Origin: Flavobacterium psychrophilum | Lineage (GTDB): Bacteria; Bacteroidota; Bacteroidia; Flavobacteriales; Flavobacteriaceae | Length of the DNA: 13,019 nucleotides | Reading direction: 5' to 3' | NCBI GenBank assembly: GCA_945861915.1 | Contig: CAMAWK010000047.1 | Span: 1-13,019, forward strand | Shown here: positions 6,996 to 13,019 of the stretch, piece after piece | How the letters are laid out: the number at the start of each line of letters is the position of its first letter | How positions within the stretch are numbered: the first letter of the stretch is position 1 | The notes under the pieces: generated by a model | The model's database searches: none | The model's input: only the letters and a program-made list of their open reading frames with translations | Told to the model about the DNA's origin: nothing | Made by a program: the position numbers and the translations under genes

Positions 6996-7056
6996 ACCAC
7001 AAAAGCACGAAGATTTAAAGTTCGAAAATTATCAAAATTGTATAAAATCTTTGTGG
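6996..7056. repeat. Decayed inverted repeat between recO and ileS
   Basis: CCACAAA at 6997-7003 and TTTGTGG at 7050-7056 form inverted ends, with AAGATTTA (7010-7017) and TAAAATCTT (7043-7051) continuing a loose match inward. The left half, ACCACAAAAGCACGAAGATT, closely resembles ACCACAAAGTACGCAAAGAT at 1652-1671. No T tract follows on either strand, so it does not look like a classical terminator for recO. It is better read as a second copy of a dispersed intergenic repeat. Confidence 0.45.
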
Positions 7057-7081
7057 ATTTGAAACGTTTGGGCAAATATTT

Positions 7082-7795
7082 TCAAGAAAAAATGGTCTTT
7101 AAAATATCTAACGATTTTGGTTTTTTGAATCCTTCGAGGTGAATAGAATAATAATCAATAAGTGATTTTAAAACTATTTGCCTTTCTGTGACATGAAAAG
7201 TTTTTTGATCATTATCAAATTTTAAAGGAATGAGTTTCTTGAACAAATTCGTCTCGTGTTCCGTCAACGACCCAACACCATGAAAGGGAGTAAAAACACC
7301 TTCGTTACTATTAAAAAAAGGAAATTCTATTTCGGAAATATCAGGATAAAAACCAAAATATTTAGTCATTTCGAGTAGTAGAATTAAATGAAAATTTGCC
7401 GTTTGGTCATGATTGTCAAGCCAATGTAGTGCAGTTTCTATAAAGGCAAACAGCGATTCATTCTTCTCTTCTTCGTGAATTGAGTAATGCAAAATTTCTG
7501 AAATAAATAGCACAATCGTACTTTTTAAAATTTCAGAATGAATAGATTGAAAAGGGGCTGCTATTTTGATTTCTTTGAAGTTTTCTAAATTGCCTTTGTT
7601 TTTATGAACCGCTTCAATTTCAAGAATGGTTAACGGTTGAAAATAGGCGATTTTTTGTGAAGATTTTCGAGAAGAAAAAGCATCCCGTACAAAATACGAT
7701 TTTAAACCACTGGATTCTGTAAAGCATTTTACAATCAAACTTTTCTCTTGGTATTTGAGAGAGGAGATTACGATTGCTTTGGTTTTGACTAGCAT
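7082..7795 (-). CDS. recO: DNA repair protein RecO
   Basis: RecO is a cytoplasmic recombination mediator. With RecR and RecF it loads RecA onto single-stranded DNA coated with SSB, and it anneals complementary strands. The 237-aa product has an N-terminal OB-fold region (about residues 1-80) opening with the typical MLVKTKAIVISSLKYQEKS, in which the conserved pattern of a short beta strand followed by Y-x-E is clear. A mostly helical C-terminal domain follows (from about 85), including LLLEMTKYFGFYPD near residues 138-152, the region RecO proteins share as a hydrophobic G-x-x-P stretch. It lacks the zinc-finger cysteines found in some RecO proteins, holding only one cysteine (C24). Family length is about 230-260. 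It follows porZ after 62 bp with no recognisable promoter, so it may be read from the porZ transcript. A G-run repeat abuts its start codon. Confidence 0.93.
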   Translation of the reverse strand: MLVKTKAIVISSLKYQEKSLIVKCFTESSGLKSYFVRDAFSSRKSSQKIAYFQPLTILEIEAVHKNKGNLENFKEIKIAAPFQSIHSEILKSTIVLFISEILHYSIHEEEKNESLFAFIETALHWLDNHDQTANFHLILLLEMTKYFGFYPDISEIEFPFFNSNEGVFTPFHGVGSLTEHETNLFKKLIPLKFDNDQKTFHVTERQIVLKSLIDYYSIHLEGFKKPKSLDILKTIFS

Positions 7796-7829
7796 GGGTT
7801 TTGGGTTCTGGGTATTGGGTGTGGGTATT
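7796..7829 (+). repeat. Degenerate heptamer repeat with G-quadruplex potential, abutting the recO start
   Basis: The plus strand holds five units: GGGTTTT (7796), GGGTTCT (7803), GGGTATT (7810), GGGTGT (7817) and GGGTATT (7823). The five G3 runs with loops of 4, 4, 4 and 3 nt fit the canonical intramolecular G-quadruplex pattern. The G-rich strand is the template strand of recO, so the recO leader RNA is C-rich here. The repeat ends exactly at the recO ATG (7795-7793), and the remainder of the 62-bp porZ-recO gap contains no other recognisable signal. Confidence 0.7.
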
Positions 7830-7857
7830 GAATTTTCTATAACCCATAACTTAACAT

Positions 7858-10155
7858 CTATCTAATTATCATTACTTTCCTAACGGTTGTTTCAATTCCA
7901 TCTTGTGCCGAAACAAAAATCATATAGACCCCCGATGCTACTTTATATTTTCCAAATGCCGTGGTATCCCATTCAATTGTCCCTCCTTCTGAAATAGTTT
8001 CGTGAACTAAATTTCCTTGAATATCGCTAATTTTAACGTTAGCTTTGTCTAATAATCCTGCTATTTTAACAGTTCCTTGGAATTCTGGACGCACAGGGTT
8101 AGGATAAACATACACATTATTTAAATCTTCATTCGCTTTGGTAGCAGTACCTTTATAAGAAACCATTCCTTTGTCGGTTGCAAAAAAAACTTCTCCAGTT
8201 TGTGAGTTTATAGCAATGTCATTTATGGTATTACTTGGGAGTGGCGAATTGTCTTTGGTAAAATGGTATTTCGTTTCCTGACCGTCTGCAGATACTAAAA
8301 AAACACCTGAATCTGCAGTTCCAATCCATTTATTATTGCCTCCATCGACAACAATATCTGTAATAAATTGCTCGTAAAATAATTCTTGTGCCAGATCGTC
8401 TTCTAAAATAATAATAGGTCTTGTCGTCATTTGATCTTCAATAAGAAAACTATTGATATTAGACAAAACTCGTAATCCTCTCGTGGTTCCAATCCAAAGT
8501 TGATTTCGGGTATCAATTGCTATAGTTCTTACATCAGTCGTTGGTAAATTTCCTTCATCAGTTCCAATAGTGATTTTTTTGAATTTGGACTTTTCTTCGT
8601 TAAAACTTATTACCCCATTTGTATTAGAACAAAACCATTTTGTTCCATTTTTATCGATGAGCATTCGCCCTAAATTGGCATCTTCACTATCTTTCAAAAT
8701 AGTGCCTAAAGAATAATTTTGCCACTGTCCATTGGTTTTTAACACACTTAATCCTTTGTCAACCAAGCTATTGTTGACCCAAAGATTTCCAGATTTATCA
8801 AAGGCTGTTCCATTGATTCGCACATCATTGCGATACCCAGGAATAAATGTAATATCTTGTAAACTACTATTATTTTGATTATATAATAAGCTAGGCACAT
8901 CATCTTCAATTTTCAACAAGCCTGAAAAAAAAGAACTAGCAAATACCTGATTTTCGTTATTGGGATTTACTAAAATTCTAGAAATGGCTTTTGCTCCCAA
9001 AACATTTTCGTTAGAAATATGATTCCAACCTGTTGAACTAAATTTGCTAATTCCATAAGAAGCTGGTCCATTAATAAAACCATAAGGATTATAATCTCCG
9101 GAATAGCCTCCATAAACTGCCCAAAAAAAGTTTGGAGTCACATCCAGAGCAAAAATATTGTTTCTTAATGGTCCTGATGGTGTACTGTTTTCGAAAACAG
9201 AATTAGCTCCAATTGTCGTGCTTATTAATCCGTCTTCTTTTGTGCCTATAAAAATTGTATCATCTACCACAGTCGCACAAGTAAAACTCGGAATCGTTAC
9301 TGTTATTTGACTGCTATTGATTTGACGTACCAACGCCAATTGAGGATTCAAAACTGTAACAGTCCCCGAAGTAGTAGCAATTAAATAATCTGAAGTAGCT
9401 TTAAAATGCGTTTCTTGCTGACCTAGATTTAAAATTTCGTCAAGGGAAACGCCGTCGAATTTATAGAGAATGTTGTTAGTATTAGACAATACTAGCTGAT
9501 TATTAAATGTTACAATTCCTTTCCAAAAGCCGTTATCAAACACCTGCCATTGTCTGTAATCATTCAAATTTTGATTAGATAAATTCCCTTTTCTGATACC
9601 GGAATTTTGAGTTACAGCGTATATTTCATTATTATAAATAGCTGTTTGAAATACCTTAATCTCTTCCCCAGAAGATCCAATAAAATAAGTATCTCCAAAC
9701 TGCAGCGTCGATAAATTGAATTGTACAATTCCAAAGTCGCAGGATATGTAAACAATTCCATTATACTCCAAGAAATGATTGATTTTTTGGGTGTTAGCAG
9801 GAAGTTGTTTTTTAACAATATCAACTACATTAAGCATGCTTCCATCTTTTTCATCAATCACAATGATCAGTCCATTTTCATAACCTACCAGTGTTTTTTT
9901 GAAAGTTGGACTATAGTACAAAGTCGAAATCGTTTGTCCAGAAAGTCCATCAATAGAGTTAGTTGTTTTTATGTTATTGGTAGTGATATTTTGAGAAAAC
10001 AAAGCGTTTTCAGATGCTGCATAAACCGCTGATGTCGATTCAGAAACATCTTTTATTTCGTTGTAACTAAAATACCCTTTCCACAACAAATTATTTTGTG
10101 AAAAACCTATTTGAAAACCAAAAAACAGCAAAAAATAAAGAAATTTTGTTTTCAT
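7858..10155 (-). CDS. porZ: PorZ-like type IX secretion system cell-surface protein
   Basis: PorZ belongs to the surface attachment complex of the type IX secretion system. In Porphyromonas gingivalis it acts with PorU, PorV and PorQ, and binds anionic lipopolysaccharide for transfer to cargo proteins. I start it at 10155, giving 765 aa, close to the roughly 775 aa of the P. gingivalis protein. The 24 nt between this ATG and an upstream ATG at 10179 would overlap a -7 promoter box. Residues 1-19 form a signal peptide with probable cleavage before Q20. Two beta-propeller regions follow, with recurring strands such as LWVNNS, KWFCSNTNGVISF, LWIGTTRGLRVL and KWIGTADSGVFLV. The final 85 residues (681-765) are a type A sorting domain running from VYVYPNPVRP to the terminal KVMIIR. 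The P. gingivalis protein keeps this domain uncleaved. Whether flavobacteria use the same lipid partner is unknown. Confidence 0.88.
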   Translation of the reverse strand: MKTKFLYFLLFFGFQIGFSQNNLLWKGYFSYNEIKDVSESTSAVYAASENALFSQNITTNNIKTTNSIDGLSGQTISTLYYSPTFKKTLVGYENGLIIVIDEKDGSMLNVVDIVKKQLPANTQKINHFLEYNGIVYISCDFGIVQFNLSTLQFGDTYFIGSSGEEIKVFQTAIYNNEIYAVTQNSGIRKGNLSNQNLNDYRQWQVFDNGFWKGIVTFNNQLVLSNTNNILYKFDGVSLDEILNLGQQETHFKATSDYLIATTSGTVTVLNPQLALVRQINSSQITVTIPSFTCATVVDDTIFIGTKEDGLISTTIGANSVFENSTPSGPLRNNIFALDVTPNFFWAVYGGYSGDYNPYGFINGPASYGISKFSSTGWNHISNENVLGAKAISRILVNPNNENQVFASSFFSGLLKIEDDVPSLLYNQNNSSLQDITFIPGYRNDVRINGTAFDKSGNLWVNNSLVDKGLSVLKTNGQWQNYSLGTILKDSEDANLGRMLIDKNGTKWFCSNTNGVISFNEEKSKFKKITIGTDEGNLPTTDVRTIAIDTRNQLWIGTTRGLRVLSNINSFLIEDQMTTRPIIILEDDLAQELFYEQFITDIVVDGGNNKWIGTADSGVFLVSADGQETKYHFTKDNSPLPSNTINDIAINSQTGEVFFATDKGMVSYKGTATKANEDLNNVYVYPNPVRPEFQGTVKIAGLLDKANVKISDIQGNLVHETISEGGTIEWDTTAFGKYKVASGVYMIFVSAQDGIETTVRKVMIIR

Positions 10156-10176
10156 TATTGTATTAAAATTGATGAG

Positions 10177-10184
10177 CAAATATA
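10177..10184 (-). promoter_or_regulatory. Putative porZ -7 box
   Basis: The minus strand reads TATATTTG, a perfect TAnnTTTG match, in the 74-bp gap between gdhA and porZ. Transcription would begin near 10170, upstream of the ATG at 10155. The alternative ATG at 10179 lies within the box. No exact TTG is found at -33; a TTC (10205-10203) stands 18 nt upstream. Confidence 0.45.
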
Positions 10185-10229
10185 ATACAAACGATAGTTT
10201 TTGAATTTTGTTTCCTTAAAATAAAAAAA

Positions 10230-11573
10230 CTAAACCACACCTTGAGCAAGCATGGCATCGGCTACTTTTACAAACCCTGCAATGTTGGCTCCTTTTACAT
10301 AATCTACATAACCCGAAGTATCTTTGCCGTGTTTCACACAAGAAGCGTGAATATTCAACATAATTTCTTTCAGTTTTGTATCTACTTCTTGGGCAGTCCA
10401 ACTTAACCGAAGTGAATTTTGCGACATTTCAAGTCCCGAGGTTGCTACTCCACCCGCATTGGAAGCTTTTCCTGGCGAAAATAATAGTTTTGCTTTTTGA
10501 AATACTAAAATAGCTTCTGGAGTTGTAGGCATATTGGCGCCTTCTGTCACGCACATACAACCGTTTGCAACAAGCAAACTAGCCTCTTCTTGATTCAATT
10601 CGTTTTGGGTAGCACATGGCAAAGCAACATCACAAATTACTTCCCAAGGGCGTTTGTCGGCGATATATTTTGCGGAAGGATATTGGATTAAATAATCACT
10701 TATCCTGCCTCTTCTTTCGTTTTTGATTTCCATAATGTACGCTAATTTTGTGGCATCTATTCCGTCTTGGTCATAAATATAGCCATCAGAATCCGACATG
10801 GTGACTACTTTAGCATCCATTTGAATGGCTTTTTCAACCGCATATTGAGCCACATTTCCTGATCCCGAAACGACCACTATTTTTCCGGCAAGGTTTTCTC
10901 TTTTTGTTTCTAACATGCTTTGTGCAAAATAAACCGCGCCATAACCTGTTGCTTCGGGACGTATTAGCGAACCGCCGAATGAGATTCCTTTGCCTGTTAA
11001 AACACCTGTAAACTCATTTCGGAGTCTTTTGTACTGACCAAACATATAGCCTACTTCTCTTGCTCCAACGCCAATATCTCCTGCTGGAACATCGGTATCA
11101 GCTCCAATATGTTTGGCTAATTCGGTCATAAATGCTTGACAAAAACGCATGACTTCATTGTCTGATTTTCCTTTTGGATCAAAATCAGCTCCTCCTTTTC
11201 CGCCACCCATCGGAAGCGTAGTTAAACTATTTTTAAAAGTTTGTTCGAAAGCCAAAAATTTTAAAATACTCAAATTCACCGAAGGATGAAAACGAATTCC
11301 GCCTTTATAAGGTCCAATGGCTGAATTCATTTGAATTCGATACCCCCGATTTACCTGTGTTTCTCCTTTATCATCTATCCAAACTACTCTGAAAATAAGA
11401 ATTCGATCCGATTCGACCATTCTTTCTAAAAGCATTTTGTTTTGGTATTTTTTATTTTCTTCTATAAAAGGAATTACTGTTTCAGCCACTTCCTTTACAG
11501 CCTGCATAAACTCAGGCTCGTTTGGATTTTTTTGAGCAACCAATTCTATAAAATCTGAAATACTTTTTGACAT
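10230..11573 (-). CDS. gdhA: NADP-specific glutamate dehydrogenase
   Basis: This enzyme makes L-glutamate from 2-oxoglutarate and ammonium with NADPH (EC 1.4.1.4), a main ammonium-assimilation route when ammonium is plentiful. The product is 447 aa, the length of the hexameric E. coli GdhA. K90 in GPYKGGIRFH (88-97) contacts substrate, K126 in PMGGGKGGAD (121-130) is the catalytic lysine, and D166 in PAGDIGVG (164-170) is the conserved catalytic aspartate. The coenzyme domain shows the GSGNVA dinucleotide loop, with SDSDG after the second strand, which suits NADP rather than NAD. No frameshift or missing motif is seen. The gene stands alone between porZ and a divergent exported-protein gene. 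It has a clear -7 box, and a perfect palindrome just downstream of that box hints at a repressor site. No hairpin terminator is visible after its stop; only a T-rich stretch follows. Confidence 0.96.
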   Translation of the reverse strand: MSKSISDFIELVAQKNPNEPEFMQAVKEVAETVIPFIEENKKYQNKMLLERMVESDRILIFRVVWIDDKGETQVNRGYRIQMNSAIGPYKGGIRFHPSVNLSILKFLAFEQTFKNSLTTLPMGGGKGGADFDPKGKSDNEVMRFCQAFMTELAKHIGADTDVPAGDIGVGAREVGYMFGQYKRLRNEFTGVLTGKGISFGGSLIRPEATGYGAVYFAQSMLETKRENLAGKIVVVSGSGNVAQYAVEKAIQMDAKVVTMSDSDGYIYDQDGIDATKLAYIMEIKNERRGRISDYLIQYPSAKYIADKRPWEVICDVALPCATQNELNQEEASLLVANGCMCVTEGANMPTTPEAILVFQKAKLLFSPGKASNAGGVATSGLEMSQNSLRLSWTAQEVDTKLKEIMLNIHASCVKHGKDTSGYVDYVKGANIAGFVKVADAMLAQGVV

Positions 11574-11597
11574 AACAATCGTTTTTTAAGGTTTAAA

Positions 11598-11609
11598 GAA
11601 AACGTTTTC
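11598..11609. promoter_or_regulatory. Perfect 12-bp palindrome in the gdhA leader, possible operator
   Basis: GAAAACGTTTTC reads the same on both strands and has a central CG, as LacI-family operators do. It begins about 10 nt downstream of the gdhA -7 box, near the expected transcription start, and lies 25 nt before the gdhA ATG. A repressor bound here would block gdhA initiation. No regulator gene is present in the window, so the binding partner is unknown. Confidence 0.4.
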
Positions 11610-11619
11610 GTAAGTGATA

Positions 11620-11627
11620 CAAATATA
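11620..11627 (-). promoter_or_regulatory. Putative gdhA -7 box
   Basis: The minus strand reads TATATTTG, a perfect TAnnTTTG box about 46 nt before the gdhA ATG. A TTTTG lies upstream but only 13 nt away, shorter than the usual 17-23 nt, so the -33 element is uncertain. Confidence 0.5.
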
Positions 11628-11788
11628 CATTTTATAGGTACAAAAGGGAGTGCTTTTTCTTTTTGTTAACATGATTTTATTCTTTTTACAAACCCTTAAA
11701 GGATTTAAAACAATTCTCTAGAAAAGTGTACGTTTATACCCTTTTTAGATAATATTTTTAACAATACCGATACTATTTCTTGTTTTTA

Positions 11789-11796
11789 TATATTTG
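11789..11796 (+). promoter_or_regulatory. Putative -7 box for the exported-protein gene at 11817
   Basis: The plus strand reads TATATTTG about 20 nt before the ATG at 11817, a perfect TAnnTTTG match. It implies a very short leader. No TTG is seen at the expected -33 distance. The rest of the 243-bp divergent spacer with gdhA is AT-rich and holds no gene or strong hairpin. Confidence 0.45.
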
Positions 11797-11816
11797 TGAT
11801 ATAAATTTATTCGTAG

Positions 11817-12623
11817 ATGATTCCTAAATCAATTCTTTTATTTTGTTTTATTTTCTTTGGACTTTCGAATAATTTGATTGCTCAATTTGGCTTTTCTCAT
11901 GAAATAGGTGTTATTGCTGGGCCTGTTGCCTTTCAATCCGATTATGGAGAACGCTATGATTTTTCATCAAACGCAGGAAATACAGGCTATGGAATTGGAC
12001 TTATTCACTACATTAATTTCTCCTATGAAGCCGAATGTAACTGTTATACTCCCGAAACTTATTTTAATGATCACTTTAAATTAAGAAGTGAATTGTCATA
12101 CAATAAAACCGAATTACAGCATTTTGGAGAATGGGTGGCTCCCAATAAAACTAGCATTGAAGCCCAACAGTTAAGAGCTATGAGAGGAAGTACCGCCGTA
12201 ACTAATATCGGAATGCAATTAGAATATTTCCCTTTTAGCATTCGAGATTTTACTTCCACTATCGAAAGTTGGGGGCCTTTCGTAAGTCTAGGAGCTCAGT
12301 TTAGTTTTTATAATGCACAAGCTTATTCTACATTAGGACGATTAGGAACACCTGTAACTACTTTTCCAAAATATCTAGTTCCAACTGATGACCGTCCTTA
12401 TGGATTTTCTACCGAGGCGGAATCCGTTTGGTCTATTGTAGGTAGCGTTGGCACTCGTTATAAACTCTCGCCTTTGTCGGACTTAATGATCGATTTAAGA
12501 ATGCAATATTATTTTTCGAATTGGGTTGATGGTTTGAATCCAAATCCTGAATTTTTTCCTGAAAATCTAGCAAACGATTGGCTAATTTGGTTTAATGTTG
12601 GTTACATTTATTATCTGCAATAG
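11817..12623 (+). CDS. Exported, probable outer-membrane beta-barrel protein of unknown function (THC0290_0291-like)
   Basis: The 268-aa product starts with a signal peptide (residues 1-22, hydrophobic core ILLFCFIFFGL, likely cleavage LIA before Q23). There is no lipobox cysteine, so it should cross the inner membrane without becoming a lipoprotein. The mature part alternates polar and aromatic residues and is glycine-rich, as in outer-membrane barrels. It ends on an aromatic strand, WFNVGYIYYLQ, a typical barrel-closing terminus. A cysteine pair, C74 and C76, lies in ECNCYTPETYFND. The opening FSHEIGVIAGPVAFQSDYG and this cysteine block match, from memory, the Flavobacteriia family annotated THC0290_0291. 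No function is established for that family that I know of. A relation to small T9SS barrels such as PorG is possible but not shown by any motif here. It is divergent from gdhA with its own -7 box. Confidence 0.75.
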   Translation: MIPKSILLFCFIFFGLSNNLIAQFGFSHEIGVIAGPVAFQSDYGERYDFSSNAGNTGYGIGLIHYINFSYEAECNCYTPETYFNDHFKLRSELSYNKTELQHFGEWVAPNKTSIEAQQLRAMRGSTAVTNIGMQLEYFPFSIRDFTSTIESWGPFVSLGAQFSFYNAQAYSTLGRLGTPVTTFPKYLVPTDDRPYGFSTEAESVWSIVGSVGTRYKLSPLSDLMIDLRMQYYFSNWVDGLNPNPEFFPENLANDWLIWFNVGYIYYLQ

Positions 12624-12675
12624 AAATAAATCATTTTTATACTAAGAATAATTTCTTGAAAAAATAACAATAGTC

Positions 12676-13019
12676 ATGAACAAAATATACTACCTCTCTT
12701 CTTGCGATACCTGTCGAAAAATTATAAAATCCTTGCCAGAAAATCATAATTTAGTGTTTCACGACATCAAACAAAATCCAATTTCAGAGCAAGAATTAGA
12801 AGAAATGTATCTGTTTTCTGGAAGTTATGAAGCACTTTTTAGCAAAAAAGCCCAATTGTACAAATCGATGGATTTAAAAAATAAATCCTTGACCGAAGCT
12901 GATTTCAAAAGACTTATTTTGGAACATTATACCTTTTTGAGCCGTCCTGTTTTTATCATAAACAATCAGATTTTTATTGGCAATAGCCAACAAAACATTC
13001 TTCAGGTAATGAAAGCGTT
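12676..13019 (+). CDS. ArsC/Spx-like thioredoxin-fold protein, cut by the right edge
   Basis: The reading frame from the ATG at 12676 stays open for 114 codons to the edge. The ArsC/Spx/YffB family is about 112-120 aa, so only the last few residues should be missing. The N-terminus MNKIYYLSSCDTCRKI carries C10 and C13 as a CxxC pair, like Spx; classical ArsC has a single catalytic cysteine at this place. The family's C-terminal Arg-Pro element is present as SRPVFIINNQIFIGN (R90, P91). Glutathione- or thioredoxin-dependent arsenate reduction is the usual automatic label, but many members have other or unknown redox roles, and no arsenic-resistance gene is nearby. It follows the exported-protein gene after 52 bp with no visible promoter or strong terminator, so read-through is possible. 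Confidence 0.85.
   Translation, partial: MNKIYYLSSCDTCRKIIKSLPENHNLVFHDIKQNPISEQELEEMYLFSGSYEALFSKKAQLYKSMDLKNKSLTEADFKRLILEHYTFLSRPVFIINNQIFIGNSQQNILQVMKA

Noticed and set aside
7620..7847. A 75-codon minus-strand frame overlapping the start of recO
   Set aside because: It is out of frame with recO, starts beyond the G-run repeat and its product resembles no protein; recO explains the region.
10156..10179. PorZ starting at 10179 (8 extra residues)
   Set aside because: It would begin inside a TATATTTG -7 box, and the ATG at 10155 gives a cleaner signal peptide with a basic N-terminus.
10216..10401. A 61-codon minus-strand frame at the end of gdhA
   Set aside because: It is an out-of-frame shadow of the conserved GdhA C-terminus, and its Cys/Arg-rich product looks like random translation.
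12676..13019. Arsenic resistance operon
   Set aside because: Only an ArsC-fold protein is seen. It has a Spx-like CxxC, and no arsB, acr3 or arsR gene is visible, so calling it arsenate resistance would overreach.

Overview
The window looks like chromosomal DNA from a member of the Flavobacteriaceae, most likely Flavobacterium or a close relative. The evidence is AT-rich sequence, starts without Shine-Dalgarno sites, several TAnnTTTG-type -7 promoter boxes, a PorZ-like protein with a type IX secretion C-terminal domain, and ileS, a DksA-like gene and lspA in the order usual for Bacteroidetes. I see no phage, transposase, CRISPR array, tRNA or rRNA. These are mostly conserved housekeeping genes, and the most interesting signals are small-scale.

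Layout. Positions 1-1559 (minus) hold uvrC, cut by the left edge before its catalytic His and C-terminal HhH domain. A 251-bp divergent spacer follows, containing decayed intergenic repeats and a good minus-strand promoter. At 1811-2374 (plus) is 5-formyltetrahydrofolate cyclo-ligase, converging on lspA (2386-2991, minus). Reading further right on the minus strand, and so upstream in transcription, come a zinc-finger-degenerate DksA/TraR-like gene (3108-3488), ileS (3495-6920), recO (7082-7795), porZ (7858-10155) and gdhA (10230-11573). Divergent from gdhA are an outer-membrane-type exported protein of unknown function (11817-12623, plus) and an ArsC/Spx-like thioredoxin-fold protein (from 12676, cut by the right edge just before its expected end).

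How the genes fit together. porZ and recO are separated by 62 bp with no visible promoter and may be co-transcribed. ileS and the dksA-like gene are 6 bp apart and surely co-transcribed. A hairpin with a T tract then appears to end that transcript, and a separate promoter appears to restart transcription for lspA. Functions cover nucleotide excision repair (UvrC), recombinational repair (RecO), folate salvage, lipoprotein maturation (LspA), isoleucine charging, protein secretion to the cell surface (PorZ) and ammonium assimilation (GdhA).

Most notable observations: (1) IleRS carries a swapped GXHH signature instead of HXGH, a change I recall being linked to mupirocin hyper-resistance in type 2 IleRS; (2) a GC-rich palindromic repeat is inserted in frame in the IleRS editing-domain region, adding about eight residues; (3) a degenerate heptamer repeat with five G3 runs, fitting a canonical G-quadruplex, abuts the recO start codon; (4) the DksA-like protein keeps one of four zinc cysteines; (5) a perfect 12-bp palindrome lies just downstream of the gdhA -7 box.
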